Notes: generated from the letters alone by a model not told the origin. 64,000 bases of DNA from Phlebiopsis flavidoalba (GCA_035772785.1 JAOCPU010000085.1:1-64000); one strand, 5' to 3'; counted from the stretch's first letter, positions 10,891 through 24,167 are shown. Program-made: numbers and translations.

Positions 10891-13748
10891 AAGTTTTGTC
10901 TCAGGTTCGTCGGCACAGGCATGTCGCAATGCGCTGTCCTTGCCATGAACGCCTGATCACTCCCCCAACGACACATCGCACAACCGTTCCTTGCCGCGCC
11001 TCTGGTAAGACACAACGACAGTCCTCGCCGGGCGGGCCTCGTATGTGGTCTGATGTCCGGCGATCGTGCACGCTGATAGGTATGGAGGGGACGCACACGG
11101 CGAGCTACGCACCGCCGGTCGCTGCCGGCCTCCTGGGACCATTCGGCGGGCCATGGGTCCACCAGGGTATGTCAGGGCCGCGGCGGCGACCTATAGCACG
11201 GGACAAAACCTGGGTGTGCATCGTGCACGGGAGGGTGTCCTATCGCGCGTGGGATCGGGTGGGCTATCGCAGGATCGGGGTTTCCTATCGCCTTGATCGT
11301 GCGGAAGCATCGGCGGAAATGGCGTCGATCGCAGAGTGCTCCTTCGAGCGAGGATGTGCGACGGGGTCGACGGCGCGCGATAAGCTCGTGGATGTGGGTG
11401 CGGGGTATATTGTTTGTCTTGCATTCACTTCTGCTGGGGCTCCTCGTAGAAAGGCTTGGTATTGCATCGTGTATGAGCACTCGTTCTCGACGCGTATGTC
11501 ATATCCCGACGTGTTGGTAGCCTCGTGGTCGACCGCTGCACTGCTGGAGGCGTCGACGCGCATGGGTACCGACGCCGCGGATCCTATTTCGCGATTTCAG
11601 GGATGGGAGAATGTCATCAAGACACGCTGGCCGCGCAATTCAGTCGGGATCATCGTCCTCTGGTTGTTGTGCCGTCGGCCTACTGCTGCGGTACGTGCTG
11701 GGGATCGTCGGCCGCATGCGAAGTTCCGCTCATGTGTGCATGTGCAGAGACAAGGAACGTGCTTTGTTTCAAGTCTCGAGATATTTACGCTACTCACCTC
11801 ATCAAATCTTAGAAATTGCCCCTTGGTTGACTTGCAGCATCGAAAATGGTCAGCACGGCGAGAGAAAAATGGTACGCTTAGAAATCAGGTGAACGCTGAC
11901 AAGTGCGTGGACTGCCCTTGGGCGAGACAACTACAACTCTTTCCTAGACGGGAAGCGGTTTTGATCCTCGGCAAAGACCGACTCGCTCTCACCACGGGGC
12001 TGCTTACATCAGCCTCAATAATCCCTCCTCACTGTCCCCGGTCACCTCGAAACAACCGTACCCTCGACGCCTACCACAACTCAAAAATTGGAATGACGCA
12101 GCAAAGAATGTTCCCAAACGACGTACAACACTGCAGTGCTGGATGGTCTTTCCGAAATGACACAGTCGGCACAGAGCAAATATCTGAGTGTAAAACCAGG
12201 AGGGTCGACCCTGTATCACCACAGGTACACTGGCAATTCGGTGAGTGCATGATGTTTCGAACAAAACTGATTGGGTCTGCAAAGGTTACAGCCATGTGCG
12301 GTCAATATGGCGCAATGGCGAACGCGATGGTAGTGGCTGCCGTTGTTGCGGAACACACTGCCTTGTGAACCCGCATCTTGTCTGGACACACACCGCCGAA
12401 CAACAAGTGCTGCATCGAGGGCAAGCCTGCTCAAAGCGAATACGCCTGCGCCTGCGTTGCTCGGAACACCTGCCCGGTGTGCCGTGGCACACGCTCATGT
12501 TAAGCTGTGCCCGTTTTGGCATCGGTCGGACGTCGAATGTCGGGGCACGCCCACCGTGCGAGCCGCTCTTTCCTCTGGTCGTTCTGCGCAGGTCCTGCGC
12601 GGCGTCACCCGCCGCAGGGTCGATAACATTGGCATCTCGCGCCCCGGCAGGCCGCGCCGAACACCGGCGTCGCCGACGTCCATCGCATCACCCGCTGTCG
12701 CAGACAGGGGATCCTGTCTCTATGTGCTGAACACCTGCTCTATTGCTATGTCGCGCCGACCGAGCCCTACTTGGCTGGAAAACCCGTCCCGACGTTTGTT
12801 CGACACGACACGTTCCCGCGCCTTGCCAGACGCGTTACGGCACTCGATATTCCCGCCCAGGCCCGTACAGCGTCGCGTTCGGCAGCGTTCCGACGTGCGC
12901 CCACGCCCACGCCTTTCAGCCCTGATCTCCCCCTCGGCAGGCCAGCCGGACGAGCACAGCGCAATTCGAATGTTGCTGCTGCTGTGCCGCCTTCTCTCTG
13001 TGCCAGCCTGGACCGCCCTCAGTCGTCATGTCCGTCTGGCATGACGGTGCCTACCCCCGATCGCTGGGCTGGCGTCGGCTACGCTGCTGTTGTCGCAAAT
13101 CCGTAAATGGGGGCCCACAAATGCGTCACCGGTCCGCAATATCTGCCTCGCTGCATTTACATTCGAAATTGTGCTGAAATGACTGGCTGGCTGCGCCGAC
13201 GACTATAGCAAATCATGGACTGTATTGGAGATGATCATTCCTGCCTGGGCCAGGGGAATGGGGTTGTCAATATCCAGCATATTGCATTCGCGTGGTTGGT
13301 ACCCTGTCGGTCGGTGTTACGCTCTTGTATTGCAATTGTACACTTTGCGTTCTGTTGGAATACCTCGAGTTTATTTGTAGAACAAACAGATCATGTAGTA
13401 GGAATACTTCACCAATGAAAAATGTTTTCATAAATTTAGAAATGCATATGCTTTCAATATCCCTCTTACGCTTGGCCGAGACCTTGCTCGAGCGCCGAAG
13501 CTCTTCCTCTTCGCCGCGACCACATTCTCAAGCATCTCTTCTCGCCATGTCTTCCTTCGAACTTGCAAACGACAAATCTTCCCAACTATCTCCGGCCTGC
13601 CTATCTGCTCCAGCCACTTTTGATGCTCTTAACTAGCCCGCGAACGTGCATAGCGGACGACACCCGCATGTGCGTCATGCGCGGCCGTAAGCGCACGGCG
13701 CGCTGATGCCTTGCAGCCCGCACCCGCGTTCACCACTTCTGAACCGCC
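10891..13748. other. GC-rich stretch with open frames on both strands, no gene supported
   Basis: An open frame of 490 codons runs on the plus strand from 10896 to 12368, but it shows no domain, no signal peptide and no codon pattern that sets it apart, and several open frames lie opposite it. In GC-rich fungal DNA such frames arise by chance. From 12380 to 13100 composition is still higher in GC with open frames in most phases. From 13100 to 13700 nothing stands out. Confidence 0.3.
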
Positions 13749-15170
13749 ATGTCTGCCGCTGCCCCGCTGCACCCTTGCCCGCCGTCTCCCGCGGACGAAC
13801 TCGAGCCTGCGCCTGCCGCGCTGTCGCCTGGCGAAGATTCGGATGCGCCGCTGCTCTCGCCGTCGATTGAGGGTCCCGAGACCGAAGCCTGGCCTGGACG
13901 GAACGCCCGTGCGATGTGAGTGTCCTCCGTCGTTTTTTTCGAGTTTTGTGGGTGGGCTTTGATTGAGGGGAGCGTCGGTCATTGGGTATGATGTGGGTAC
14001 TTCATCTTGCATGCTCCTTGTGCTTGGTTGTAACTGTCAAGTGGTAGGCCAACCGTGCGGAACCATACACGCGCATTACACCTTTCCAGGAAGCGCATGA
14101 TTCCACTGTAGAGTATGTACCCACCCACTACATGCGGATACAAATCACTCACTGCAAATATGAAAGATTCTTTTATAAACCTATAACACTATCTGTTCTG
14201 GGCGTTTGCTCTGGCTATCCTGTGGCCTACGTTGCTACCACTCAAGATTTGCCTCGAAGAAGGCCGAGACAAGCGGAGAGTGTACGTTCATGCGCATTTT
14301 CAGCCACATCTCTGGCATCGGCTGACCTACGTGCAGAGGTGCATACGCATCAATAGCGAGCTTCCCTCCTCTTTGGCATCATACAGTTCCGAGATGGACC
14401 CTTCATTAGACCTCACCCCTGGTGCGTGCTCCAGTCATGATGACACCGCCGGCATAACTCATTGAAACGACGCAACTCAAGTCTTCTGGCCAGGCTCGTG
14501 CTGGGGATAAACCTTCTCTATCAGCTTGCCCTCGTCTTTTGCTGTTTCCAGGACCTGGACTCGTGCCCGCGCGATGATGAAGTACATAGACCCCCAGTCT
14601 GGGCAGGCCCCTGCCGGAGAAGAGCTACGCCGAAAACTGCGAGTTCATCTTTACGAAACGTGTCGGGTACGCCCGCCGTCTGCTATCCGGGCGCATTTCA
14701 TCAAGGCTCCAGTTTATTGACAGAAAACGCAACGATCGATAGTTTTCGTGTCTCGCGCACTCCCTCGGACTGGTTCGGCAACGGCAACTGATCATGCGTG
14801 GACTATTGGTTCCTAGCTGGGTTGCAGTGACGTCTGTCGTTACTTGCCACCCGTCCCCGCTCACCTTGCCCCATCGTCAGCCATATCTTGGAGCATCGCG
14901 TTTGAGTTTGCAAGACGTACTCTTTGCAAGCACCAGCCTCGCAGAATTTCGCCAGAGAGTTGCGTACCCCGAGATAGTTCCTTCGTCTTCATGTACTTCA
15001 CGTGCTTACATGTTCCTCTAGGTGCTGGTGGGCCCATGTGCGTTATTCTCTCACGCCGTGATCATCGATCGTGCGTCCCCGAAGCACTGTACTGCGAGCC
15101 ATGTCAGTGGATCCTCCGATGTCTTGGTCTGCAATGGACTTAGGGAACATACACCTGGGTAGCGCTAGGC
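13749..15170 (+). CDS. Uncharacterised protein, start well supported, rest uncertain
   Basis: The start is MSAAAPLHPCPPSPADELEP, an acidic proline-rich N-terminus reading to ETEAWPGRNARAM, followed at 13915 by a donor-like GTGAGT. Further coding-like pieces on the same strand are the hydrophobic FWAFALAILWPTLLPLKICL (near 14200; could be a membrane segment) and KYIDPQSGQAPAGEELRRKL (near 14580). Another is DVLFASTSLAEFRQRVAYPE (near 14920). They lie in different frames and would need introns or indels to join. I do not recognise the family. The right end is a guess. The pieces could also belong to two genes. Confidence 0.3.
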
Positions 15171-17130
15171 CATCATAACTAGAGTGACGCTTCGACGGAG
15201 GGTCGCTGTTTGAGGGGTGCGAACCAATGATTTTGTTCACCATGGCAGGCATGAAGACATGCCAGATACTTTCGAACCCATTCAAGGTAATTTGGTTTCC
15301 CGTTTTGGAAAGGCCGGTGTTGTTGTCTACCATCGTGTGTCGGTGCAGAATACTGAATTTCTGATAGCTCAGATTAGGGTCCCTCGGGCTACACCTGACG
15401 CGGCTTCAGGCAGTACGCGGGGAATCCGCACACGGGCAAGACGCCGCCGTGTGATCGAGCCAGTTCTCGCCCGCGACGAGTGCGAGGAACGTTCAAGTGC
15501 GGCGAGGGCACCCCACCCGATTTGGTGGCACGCACTACGGTGACGGTGCGTTCCTGGCGGCTATCGCCCGTCACTCCGTCGCGGCGGAGCTGAAGACCCG
15601 TTTCTACCTCAAGGTGCGGCGGCACCTGTGTGTCTTCCATTCCAACAGCAGACGAAAAGTACAAACACAGCCAATGTCGCATGTGCTAGACCCTATTATG
15701 GATGGAGCTCCGAGCACCCGTTACGTGATCGCAACTGATCCTAACAGCCGGTAGTCTCTTTCTCTGTACGCCCTCCACGGGCGAGTACCGGGAAAACTCT
15801 ATCAATATCCCGCTGGCGACCACAAGCGTACGCCCGGACCCCGCCGCGCCGCTCCCCTTGCTGAGACTGTGATCCCCGCCGCGCCCTCCTTTTGGAGGGA
15901 CCACATGCGCGCCCACAGACGAGCGGTGCGCATGGTCGTGTACACAGCACGTGTGGCTGCCTGCTCGCCACGAATTCGGCACTGAACAGACGTCGCTCGT
16001 GAATCACACGAAATGGAGCAAAGGCCAGTTCCGGAGCCGATCCCGAAAGAAACGAAGTTGAAGGACTGAGTTGCACAGGCGGGCAGCCGCGCGCTTGATC
16101 GTTCTCTACCGGCCACTACAGGGAGTGTGGTGGCTTTCTGTCTTGCGCTCGCGCCGACGGTTTGCTCGTGATGGCGCGCGCTCCAGCAAAGCTATTTGGC
16201 GTGTACCGGCGACAGGAAAATACGTGAGCGCCAGTAGCGCAAGACAAAAGCCAAAGAACGCTCATCGACGTGCGGCGCGGTAATTTTGTGTCGGCGCCCC
16301 CGCGGTTCAGCGTCGGTGAAAGAGGGGTACGTTACGCACGACGGACGTCGCAGTGTTGCATGGCGGTCGAGGCTCACGATGACGCACAGCGACGGACAGC
16401 CCTTTGTTAGATGACTTCATGCGCTGCAGTGCCATTCGTCCGTAACCGATGAACAACGGAGAGTGAGAACAAAAACAGACTTATATATTTAATATAATGC
16501 TAGACCCCCCCCCCCTGATGACTGCTGCCTCGCGTGCGCTGGCCGACTCTCGGGGACAGGCGGATCCGGAGCTTGTCTATCGTGCGAGGTATTTTCAGTG
16601 GCGGTAGCGCGCCTTGGCCGGTTGACAGACCACCGGGTGCGCCGCTCCGAGAATGTACAAGTTGGAGAGCACCGCGTGGCGCGGCCAGGGAGGGCCCCCG
16701 GCGTGATATGGAGATCGCCTTGCGGTTCAGGGTTTGAGGGCTGACGGAAGAAGACGACGCAGAAATGGGTGGGGGATGGAATACGCCGAGCCGACAGGAC
16801 TTTCGTCGGCTGGACGCTGTGAGACCCGACCGGATCATTTTTTCTCTGCTGCGCCCACAGAGGTGGGGGATCGTGGAGATTGCACGGAGGCGGGTTGGTG
16901 GTGCCAGCGATCGCAGACCCGAGGCGGGCGTGTGGGCACCGCCGGCAGGGGAGATGGCGTGCACCGCTTCGAGGCAGAATTTGGCTTTAAGCAATGAACC
17001 ATCAGGTGGAAATCGATGGCCCGCGCCGTGGTGGACTTTTCGCTTTGCGTTTCCCCAAGAGCCCGTTGTGTGTTCCCTTCAGTTGCATGAAATGATCGTA
17101 ATGAGGAAGGGGGGAAGAAGATATATTCTC
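15171..17130. other. No gene supported
   Basis: Open frames occur on both strands (for example the minus strand 16994-16500, 164 codons) but none carries a recognised motif. A C run lies at about 16505-16515. Composition is GC-rich. This may hold untranslated or exon pieces of neighbours that I cannot place. Confidence 0.3.
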
Positions 17131-19380
17131 ATACAAGGTCTAATGAGGATCGTCTCTTTAATGATGCACGCAGCTTGCTCGAGGAGGAGCGGGATGGGGA
17201 CGAGTAGCGATAATTGAACCTGCGAACGGTGACCCCGCATCGCACTCGGATGTCGGGACGGTCACAATGATCACACGCGCCCGCTTCAGGAAGACCCACC
17301 TCCGGCACGCCGGTGCCGCTCGTGCCGGAGATACGCAGCAGCAGAAAGTCTCCCGGGAGGATGCTTAAACGTGCCGTCCGGCATCGCCCTGCACCTTGGC
17401 AGCAATCTTTTGGTAAATGAGCCCGCAAATGGCCTGCTGCTGTAAATAGAAACCCAGCTTTGCATCACTGAGGCACCCCCGCCGGCGCACACGCGAAGCT
17501 TATAGAGTATGAAGGTAGAAACGGGCGATTACCGAGCTGCAGGCGCGGCCCGCTGTGCGCGTAAGGACTGGACGTCACATCCCCGCCGCGCTGCGTCACC
17601 GCTACGTCGTCGCCTTCGTCGCCACGGTGCGCTGCTTCGACCTCGCTGTGCCGCCGTGCGCCGTAGACAGCACACGGGGGGCGGCGCTGGGCCCGCCCCA
17701 TGGCGCACACGGCGTGCGTGCACGGGCTCGCGAGCGGGACACACACGCTCAGGGTGGATAAGCGCGATCAGGCTGCTGCAGAGGCAGCACGGACGCGCCG
17801 TGCAGCGCGCGCCGCGACGCGTCCGCGCCGGGCATCCGGCACTGCCCACTGCCCGCGCTGCGTTCTTGATGCGCCTGTACCGTCTTTGGAGTACGTACCC
17901 TTGCGCTGGCCATCGCGCCCATGCGTATTTCTCGATATTGGTAGTGCGCGCGTGCGTGCGAGATGGGGGGTCTGAGATGGGAATAGGCACCCAGATCGGC
18001 GATCAAAGCGAGGGTGGTTCGTATGCTGGGCTTCACGACGGGGAGCCTTGTGAGCAGATACCCCCTGCTCGTGCCTTCGAACCTCGCGCGATTGGCAACG
18101 GCATTGCCATTCTATGAAACCCATCGACAGGCCGTTGTGGGCGCGAGAGATCCGGAATCGGAGGCGGGCCTCATTGTAACGCGGTGCACGCCTGACAGGC
18201 AGCAGTGCCGGCTTCTCGTGGGGCCACGTCTGGGTTCGGAGAGGTCGTGCCGGAACGGGGTCGGCAACGACGGTTGGAGGACCGACTGGGGTCGGCACGA
18301 CGGCAGCGGGCGAGGGCTCTCTGGGCACATCCGCGCGCCGTCCGAAATGCAGCGGGCGCCGCGGGAGCAGCTCTGTGGCTTGGGTCGCCAGGATCTGACC
18401 CGACTGCCTCTTTTCCTGTGCTCGCAATCGCCGTTCTAATAGCCGACCGCCGGCGGGTTCGTCCAGGGGGCGAAACGGTGTTCCGGGGCGAGTGAGCCGT
18501 TGGCGGTTCGTGTGGAACAGGACCCTGGTGATCGCTCCTTCCGGATGCAGGTCGAGGACTCTTGTGGCGTCGCCGGCGAAGCTCTGCACGGTCGTGCTAC
18601 GGACGGCCACACAGATCTCGCCTGCGTGCTTCGGGCGGTTGCCCTGTGTGGATAACGTTTACCCGCTAGGGCTTCCAGCATGTAAAAATATATCGTACTC
18701 AGGGAAACGGCTCTGTGTCTCTGTGGAATTGCGGAGCGGGCGAGCCGTACTCTGACAGCCTGGCGAGTGCGCGCGACCAGCCCCATGTCGTAACTCCGTT
18801 AACCGAACAAGCCCCCGACTACATTCTAGGAAAAGCTGGCCGCTTTCAAATGGACCATTCTGGGCGTGTCAATCGTCGCCACAGCCAGCACGGAAAGCAA
18901 TACTCACTATACACACATCCCGAAGCCCGATGGTAAGAGGGAGAAAGCGGAAGGCGTGAGAAGCACATCCGCAAAAGGCAACTCACCCAAGCACGCGCAA
19001 CGCAAAACGGCGTCTCCCCGCGCGCCTCGCGGGCGCCAGCAAGCCCTCGCATCAGCACCCATGTTCTCACCGCCCTGCGCACCCGTAATTCTTCGCGCGA
19101 TGCTTGCCTGCTTCGAAGAGCTCGAGCCACCCGGAACAGCATATGGGCTGCCGCCCTGGGGCTGGCTTTACGTTGTTCGCGGCAGGCGATCCGGAGGAGG
19201 CCAGCCAGCACGGCTCGCCCGGCGGATCTGGCCACAACGTTCGCCGTCTCACGTACATGAGAGCCTGGTTGGAGCCGTGCAGCGTAGGTATCACTAGGAG
19301 GCCCTGTGGGCGCAGCAGCAGCATATCTGGCTGCGACGGCTAAGCCTGTTCGAGCGGCCTGTAACTGGATACAGCGCACA
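17131..19380 (-). CDS. Possible multi-exon gene of unknown function, fragmented
   Basis: Several minus-strand stretches look protein-coding though they lie in different frames. They are LLLRPQGLLVIPTLHGSNQA (near 19280), VRSTTVQSFAGDATRVLDLH then GAITRVLFHTNRQRL (18600-18510), GDFLLLRISGTSGTGVPEVG (17360-17300), and CDHCDRPDIRVRCGVTVRRF (17270-17215). The order on one strand and the low-complexity breaks between them would fit exons of one gene cut by indels. No family was recognised, and high GC makes open frames cheap, so this is a weak call. Confidence 0.2.
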
Positions 19381-20895
19381 TCCAGGGTCCCGCCGACATC
19401 AGCCTATGGATAGCCAGAGGAGGGCGAGCTGGCATCGCTTAGCGCGGCTGCTGTCCCCCACACCCGTCAGTTCCTCATCAAAACGAGGGGGATCTCCCGG
19501 ACGCACCGGGCTCTACCGACTGCTGGCCCGTTGGCCTTTACCGGGCCACGCGCCCCCCGGGGGCCCCGTCAATTCCCCGGTGTCTCTCGTGTGGCAGCGG
19601 GTGCGCGCCCGCCCTGTGGATGGCGCAAATGGCGCAATGGCGCGGGCAGCTGGCACCCCGTCGTCGTCCGCGTCTTTTCCTCAGGGCTGCGTCCTCTGGT
19701 GGGACGTGCCGGGCGCGCGCCTCATATCAGAGCGCTGATTTTCTGACAGGCAGGAGCGTTGCAAGCAGATGGCCGCTCTGGGGAGCCCCACAGGTAGTAT
19801 TTACGATGTGTGTTCGCAACCTTGCTGACACCGCTCGTGTATGTGCGCGCGAGCATTTGCCATCCTCGTTCGCCGGGCACCCTGGAGGCGCCACTGCGCT
19901 CAGGCCTGCGTCCGAACCGAAACGCCACATTCTGATGCAGTGACAAGTGACCGAAAGGCGCCTCGGGGGAAGGGGTGCTTCGCGCCTTCGCACGCATGCG
20001 CCCGGTGTTCACGCACGGCAGGGCGACACAGACTTATCGCGTCTGGTGATCACGCCGCGGTCGCTTTACGGGGACTTCATGCAGGTGGAGCCCCGTGTGT
20101 GTGCGTGTCTGGGAGGTCCGGGATGAATCATCAATGGGAGGGATCAGTGGGTTCATTTGGCTCGCATTTTTTCGGCGCGCACCGAGCTCGGCGGCGCGGA
20201 CGTCAGGCTGATCAAGGTTTGGCGAGTGGGTTGATCGACGGGACGGGCCCTCGCGCTTCTAGGTTCGTTCGAGTGCACAAATGGGCATCGTCTGCAGCGT
20301 AATAAACTGGGAAAATGTAGTGTGCGTACGTAAACGACATGTACAAGAGCCGGGCGTGGCTCCGGCTGGTGTGAACCTCCTGCAGGGGGAGGATCAGTGC
20401 GCGCGCGGTGGGCATTGGCGGTGCCTGGGGGCCGCGACAGGTGCCCATGGCGTGATTGATGACACCGCGGGTTGGCCTTATCGCAGAAAAAAGGCCGGGA
20501 TCGGAGATCTTGGGGATCAAATGGCGCGGCGGTCGTGCCGAATCTCGAGCTTGTCGTTGGGCGGCTACAAGCGAGTGAGACGCGCGCGAGGGTGTATTGG
20601 AAGTTCAGGGACGTCTGAGCGTGTCTCCCTCTCCTTGTTTCGGCACGGCCCAGCAGAGAGCTCCTTCGAACATCGCGCAGACGCATCAATCGCCCCCGCT
20701 TTTCTCAGGCGCTTTCCCAAAAGACTTAAAGTCACCCCCTTCCGTTCCTTCCCTTCGCACAGCCCTCGCCATCCTCAGTCCACCCGGGCAGCACACCACT
20801 CGCCCTCTCCCCACCCGACCTTGTATGACGACAGCCATCGCACCCACAGCGACCCACAACGACATGGCCCACCTCTCCAGTTCAAGGGCGAGATC
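19381..20895. other. Intergenic; upstream region of the Zn2Cys6 gene
   Basis: No gene supported. A plus-strand frame is open from 20281 through the start of the regulator gene and onward, but it only becomes protein-like at 20896. Purine/pyrimidine-rich C tracts (20680-20830) fit a fungal promoter or 5' leader. Confidence 0.4.
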
Positions 20896-22237
20896 ATGGA
20901 CTTTGACCTCGGCATCGAGATTGACCACCGCAAACGGTACGGCCCTGCTTTTTTTTTCGCAGTCGAAACTCGATCGCTGATCACCCTCCAGCCGCCGCAA
21001 CAGGACCACCCAGATCCTTGCCTCAACTGCCACACGTCGAAGCGCAAGGTAACCCCAACTCTTATTCTTCGGTTGAACCCATTATTTAGAGTTTCGCAGT
21101 GTGATCGCAAGCGCCCCTGCCAACGCTGCATCCAGCTCGGCCTGACGGGTCTTTGCGTGTACGAAGTCGACGATCCCGCGGCGCGGGACGATCCAAACAT
21201 TGACGAGACGACCCGTCTCAGGGAACCGCATCGCAGAACTCGAGTCGCTGTGTCCGTGAGCTCCGAGGTTGATGTCCCAACGCCACGTCTGCAGCGCGAC
21301 CTGCAGTCTCAACCTTGCCAGAGAGGTGAAACCCCACCCACGCTGGGGCCGAGCCAAACTTCTGCGACGGCGACGCATCAGAAAAGTGGCACTCGCGCTC
21401 AACACGGCGGCAGGCCCTCTTCCAACGGGGGGGCAGCGACAGCAGGCCCTCGAGGGCCCGCAGGCCTCGCCGGTCGTCAAGACCGAACCCTCAGCGGAGC
21501 AACAGCAGGCGCAGGCGCAGCAGCCCCAGCTGTACCGGGATCTGTCGCCGTCGCCGCCGCCGAGCAGCTGACGTTCGCGCAACGGGGACTCCGCGGCGGC
21601 GGCGGCGAGCACCTGCACATACTCGCCCGCGCGCGAGCAGCTTCGTCGATCAGCTACCCGCACACGCGGCAGTCGAGCCTCTCGATTCCCGCGCCGGACG
21701 TGTACTACCACCAGCCGTACATGCGCTCGCCGAGCAGGGCACGCCGGACGCGGGCGGGGCGACCCCGCGTGCGCGTGCCTCACAACCCGCCGCGGGCGCG
21801 CCGCTCATCTCGCCCTCACGCACCAGCTGCAGAGCGCACGCTCGAGCCTGCTGCGGCAGCTGCCCGAGCACGCCGCGCGGCACGGCTGCCTCATCCTCAA
21901 GCGCATCGCGCAGCTGAACGACTTCCTCATGCAGTACGTAAAGTCCCCGCCCCCTCCCTCCCCCTCCCCCTTACTCACACCCTGGCAGCGGCGGCAGCGG
22001 CGACGGCACGCCCGGCTCGACAGTTCGACCGAGTTCGACGCCGTCGGATTTCGCCTCCCGAGAGCGAGCTGCTCTCGCCCGTGTCGACGTCGAGCCACTC
22101 GTAAGCCTCGCGAACACGATCCCGCCCGACTGGCCCGCCATCGCCGCGCCGCGCCGTCCGACGTACGACCTCCTACTTCCCCGTCATCGCCCGGCCCGAC
22201 CCACGGAATGTACCACAAGGGGTACCACATCAACTGA
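20896..22237 (+). CDS. Zn2Cys6 (Gal4-type) transcription factor, frame-disrupted
   Basis: A DNA-binding regulator acting in the nucleus. The start MDFDLGIEIDHRKR (20896-20936) is followed by an intron (20937-20991), a short exon (20992-21048), a second intron (21049-21099) and a long third exon. The zinc cluster is CLNCHTSKRK|CDRKRPCQRC...GLC, spacing C-2-C-6-C-5-C-2-C-8-C, with the intron falling just before the third Cys. A leucine-heptad-like IAELESLV..REL stretch follows (dimerisation, inferred). The rest is low-complexity Gln/Ser/Pro (VVKTEPSAEQQQAQAQQPQL) with a conserved-looking block LLRQLPEHAARHGCLILKRI (near 21860) before a further intron. The probable C-terminus is THGMYHKGYHIN. 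Single-base insertions occur at CTCAGGGAACC and CTGTGTCCG after the zinc cluster. Target genes are unknown. Confidence 0.8.
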
Positions 22238-23070
22238 GCGCGCCCCGCCGTGCCCTCCGTCCGCCCCGCCCCCCCGCACACACCCCACCCCATCCCCCGC
22301 CTCGCGCACACCCACACCCGCGCGCTCCACGCCGCCTTCTCCCGCGGCGCCACTGCGGCGCCCGCCCACACGCCGCGCCCTGCGCTCCCGCCCTGATATA
22401 TCCCATGTTGTAGCTCTACTGGCCGTCTCTGCAGGTGGTAATATTATTCCTCTCCGGTGTCTGTCTAGAGGTTGTCCTATGTAGAGACCCGCCCGCCGTG
22501 TACCTGTACTCTATTGCGCGCGTATGACTATGCGTTTACGTCACGACTGGTGTGTGGTGTGCTTGTTGTTGTGTGCGCGCTGCCCAGAGGTGTCTGCAAA
22601 GGCTCCGAAGGGTGAGCTTGGGTGATTGATGATGGGCGTCGTCAGGAGTGGTGATCGGTCTGGCAGAGGCGTGAAAGTCACACCGACGGCGATCAGGATT
22701 TAGGCTTGGATTGGACAGAGCTTTCCCCACGACGGGATACACTGATTCATGCAGGTACATACAGCGAAATGGCATTCATTCCAGTGAACGGACGAGCGGA
22801 CGTCCGATGCCCTCCCAAGCCTGGTTGGATACCAGTCTCGCGGGCGAGCAAACCCGTGTATAGTTGGGTTGCGAATACGACGAGATGCTAGTGTCCGGTC
22901 TGCTCGTGGAGATCAAAAGCCGTAATGGGTTCTATTCGAAGGACGAGATACGCAAAAGACGGACGACAAATTCGTTGGCAGACGTGCGTGCGAGGGGCAG
23001 GCGAGGCCAGAAGTGCATGGGGGACGTACTCCCGTATATTGTCTCTCGACGTACGCAGGCCACATGGTGA
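22238..23070. other. Intergenic between convergent genes
   Basis: Holds the 3' flank of the Zn2Cys6 gene and the 3' flank of the minus-strand NRDE gene. C-rich tracts lie at 22255-22330. No gene seen. Confidence 0.5.
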
Positions 23071-24167
23071 TCACGTCTCCAGCTTGAACGTGAACCACGC
23101 GCTGCTGCTCGCGCTCGCCCTCGTGTGCGTTCTGCTCCGCGGCGAGCGTCCAGATGTCCCGATCGTTAAAAACGACGCTGCCTCCGTCGCGCCCCACGAG
23201 GATCACCGTCGAGAGCCTGGTCCCGTAGAGGGGCCCCTCCGCCGACCCGCCGTAAACGGGATCCGCAGAGGCTCGATTTGAATCGTGTTCCTCAGCTCCG
23301 AGCGTTCGCGCGCGGCGGCGCCGCGCTCCGCCATCTTAGTGATCGTCAGTCAGCCGTGCACACGCCGGCGAACGGCCAAAACGGCGTGCACAGCACGTCC
23401 AACAGAGCCCGAACAGGCGCCTCCACGAGGGCGGCCTCGTCCCCCGCGCCCCGACCATCGCCCGCTGCAGCGCGTCGCGGAAGAGCGCCGCGCCTGTGCG
23501 GACCTTCGGCCAGGTCCGCCGCCTCCCGCGCCCGCGCCGTCGACGCCGTGTCGATGAGCGCGCCGCACGCGCACTCGGCCCCGCCCAGCGCACGCGCCGC
23601 GACGCGCCCCCCGCCGCCGGGTTCGTCACATACGCCGCCTCGTACCTTACACCCCCCGCTTCTGCCTTCGGCTCGAGCAGGAGCAAATCTTAAACCCGTC
23701 GCATACGTCCTGTTCCTCTCCACCAACGCCTTTACGTGCTCTTCCAGACCCTCGCCGGCGTCGCAAAGAAGGAACGCGCGCGCGAGCTCGCCGCGGCTCG
23801 AGCCGTACGCGCCGTGCGCCTCCGTTGATGTTCGTCCTGCGGGGCGCGGCGTCAGTGCCGCAAGCGCATGAGGCGGGGCGGGCGCACAGAAAGGCGGCGC
23901 GCCCCCGCGCGGCTGAGGCCCAGCCAGGGTGCCCCCCGCGCGCAGGTCGCGCCCCGAGAGCACGCTCCCCTGCGTGTCGCCCGTCGCGCCCGTCGCGCTC
24001 GGCTCGAAGGAGTGCCAGTGCGCGGGCGTCGTGAGGGCGCGCGCGAGGTACTCGTCGCGGTTGCTGCACAGGATCCTAGCAGGCGTGAGCTCGCGTTTGC
24101 TGCGCGGCGGCGGGGACGTACAGGGCGTAATCGGGGGGTGCTCGAGTGTCCAGAAGCCGACGCACAT
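23071..24167 (-). CDS. NRDE/TANGO2-family protein, frame-disrupted
   Basis: Member of the NRDE (DUF833, TANGO2-like) family, an N-terminal-nucleophile-like fold linked in animals to Golgi/ER organisation and lipid or haem handling; the fungal role is not established. The start is MCVGFWTLEHP at 24167, then an intron (GTACGTCC...CTAG), then ILCSNRDEYLAR, the family signature NRDE at about 24055. VLSGRDLRAGGT (near 23950), EPHGAYGSSRGELARAF (near 23800), YEAAYVTNP and FRDALQRAMVG follow in changing frames. The C-terminal strand block is YGTRLSTVILV..DGGSVVFNDRDIW (23235-23140). The end WFTFKLET at 23071 fits the family's usual short tail. One indel is an extra C in the C6 run of CACCCCCCG near 24133. 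Length, order and motifs agree with a full gene. Confidence 0.8.

Noticed and set aside
10896..12368. Open frame of 490 codons on the plus strand
   Set aside because: No domain, signal or recognisable composition; several open frames lie opposite; long frames are common by chance in this GC-rich stretch, and real genes here are broken by indels every 30-150 bp.
17768..18610. Open frame of 280 codons on the minus strand as one gene
   Set aside because: Only its first 40 residues look protein-like; the rest is Arg/Pro-rich shadow sequence. Kept only as part of a low-confidence region.
20281..22104. Open frame of 607 codons
   Set aside because: Only the part from 20896 is protein-like, and after the zinc cluster the frame leaves the true coding phase. 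The length is chance plus two introns without stops.
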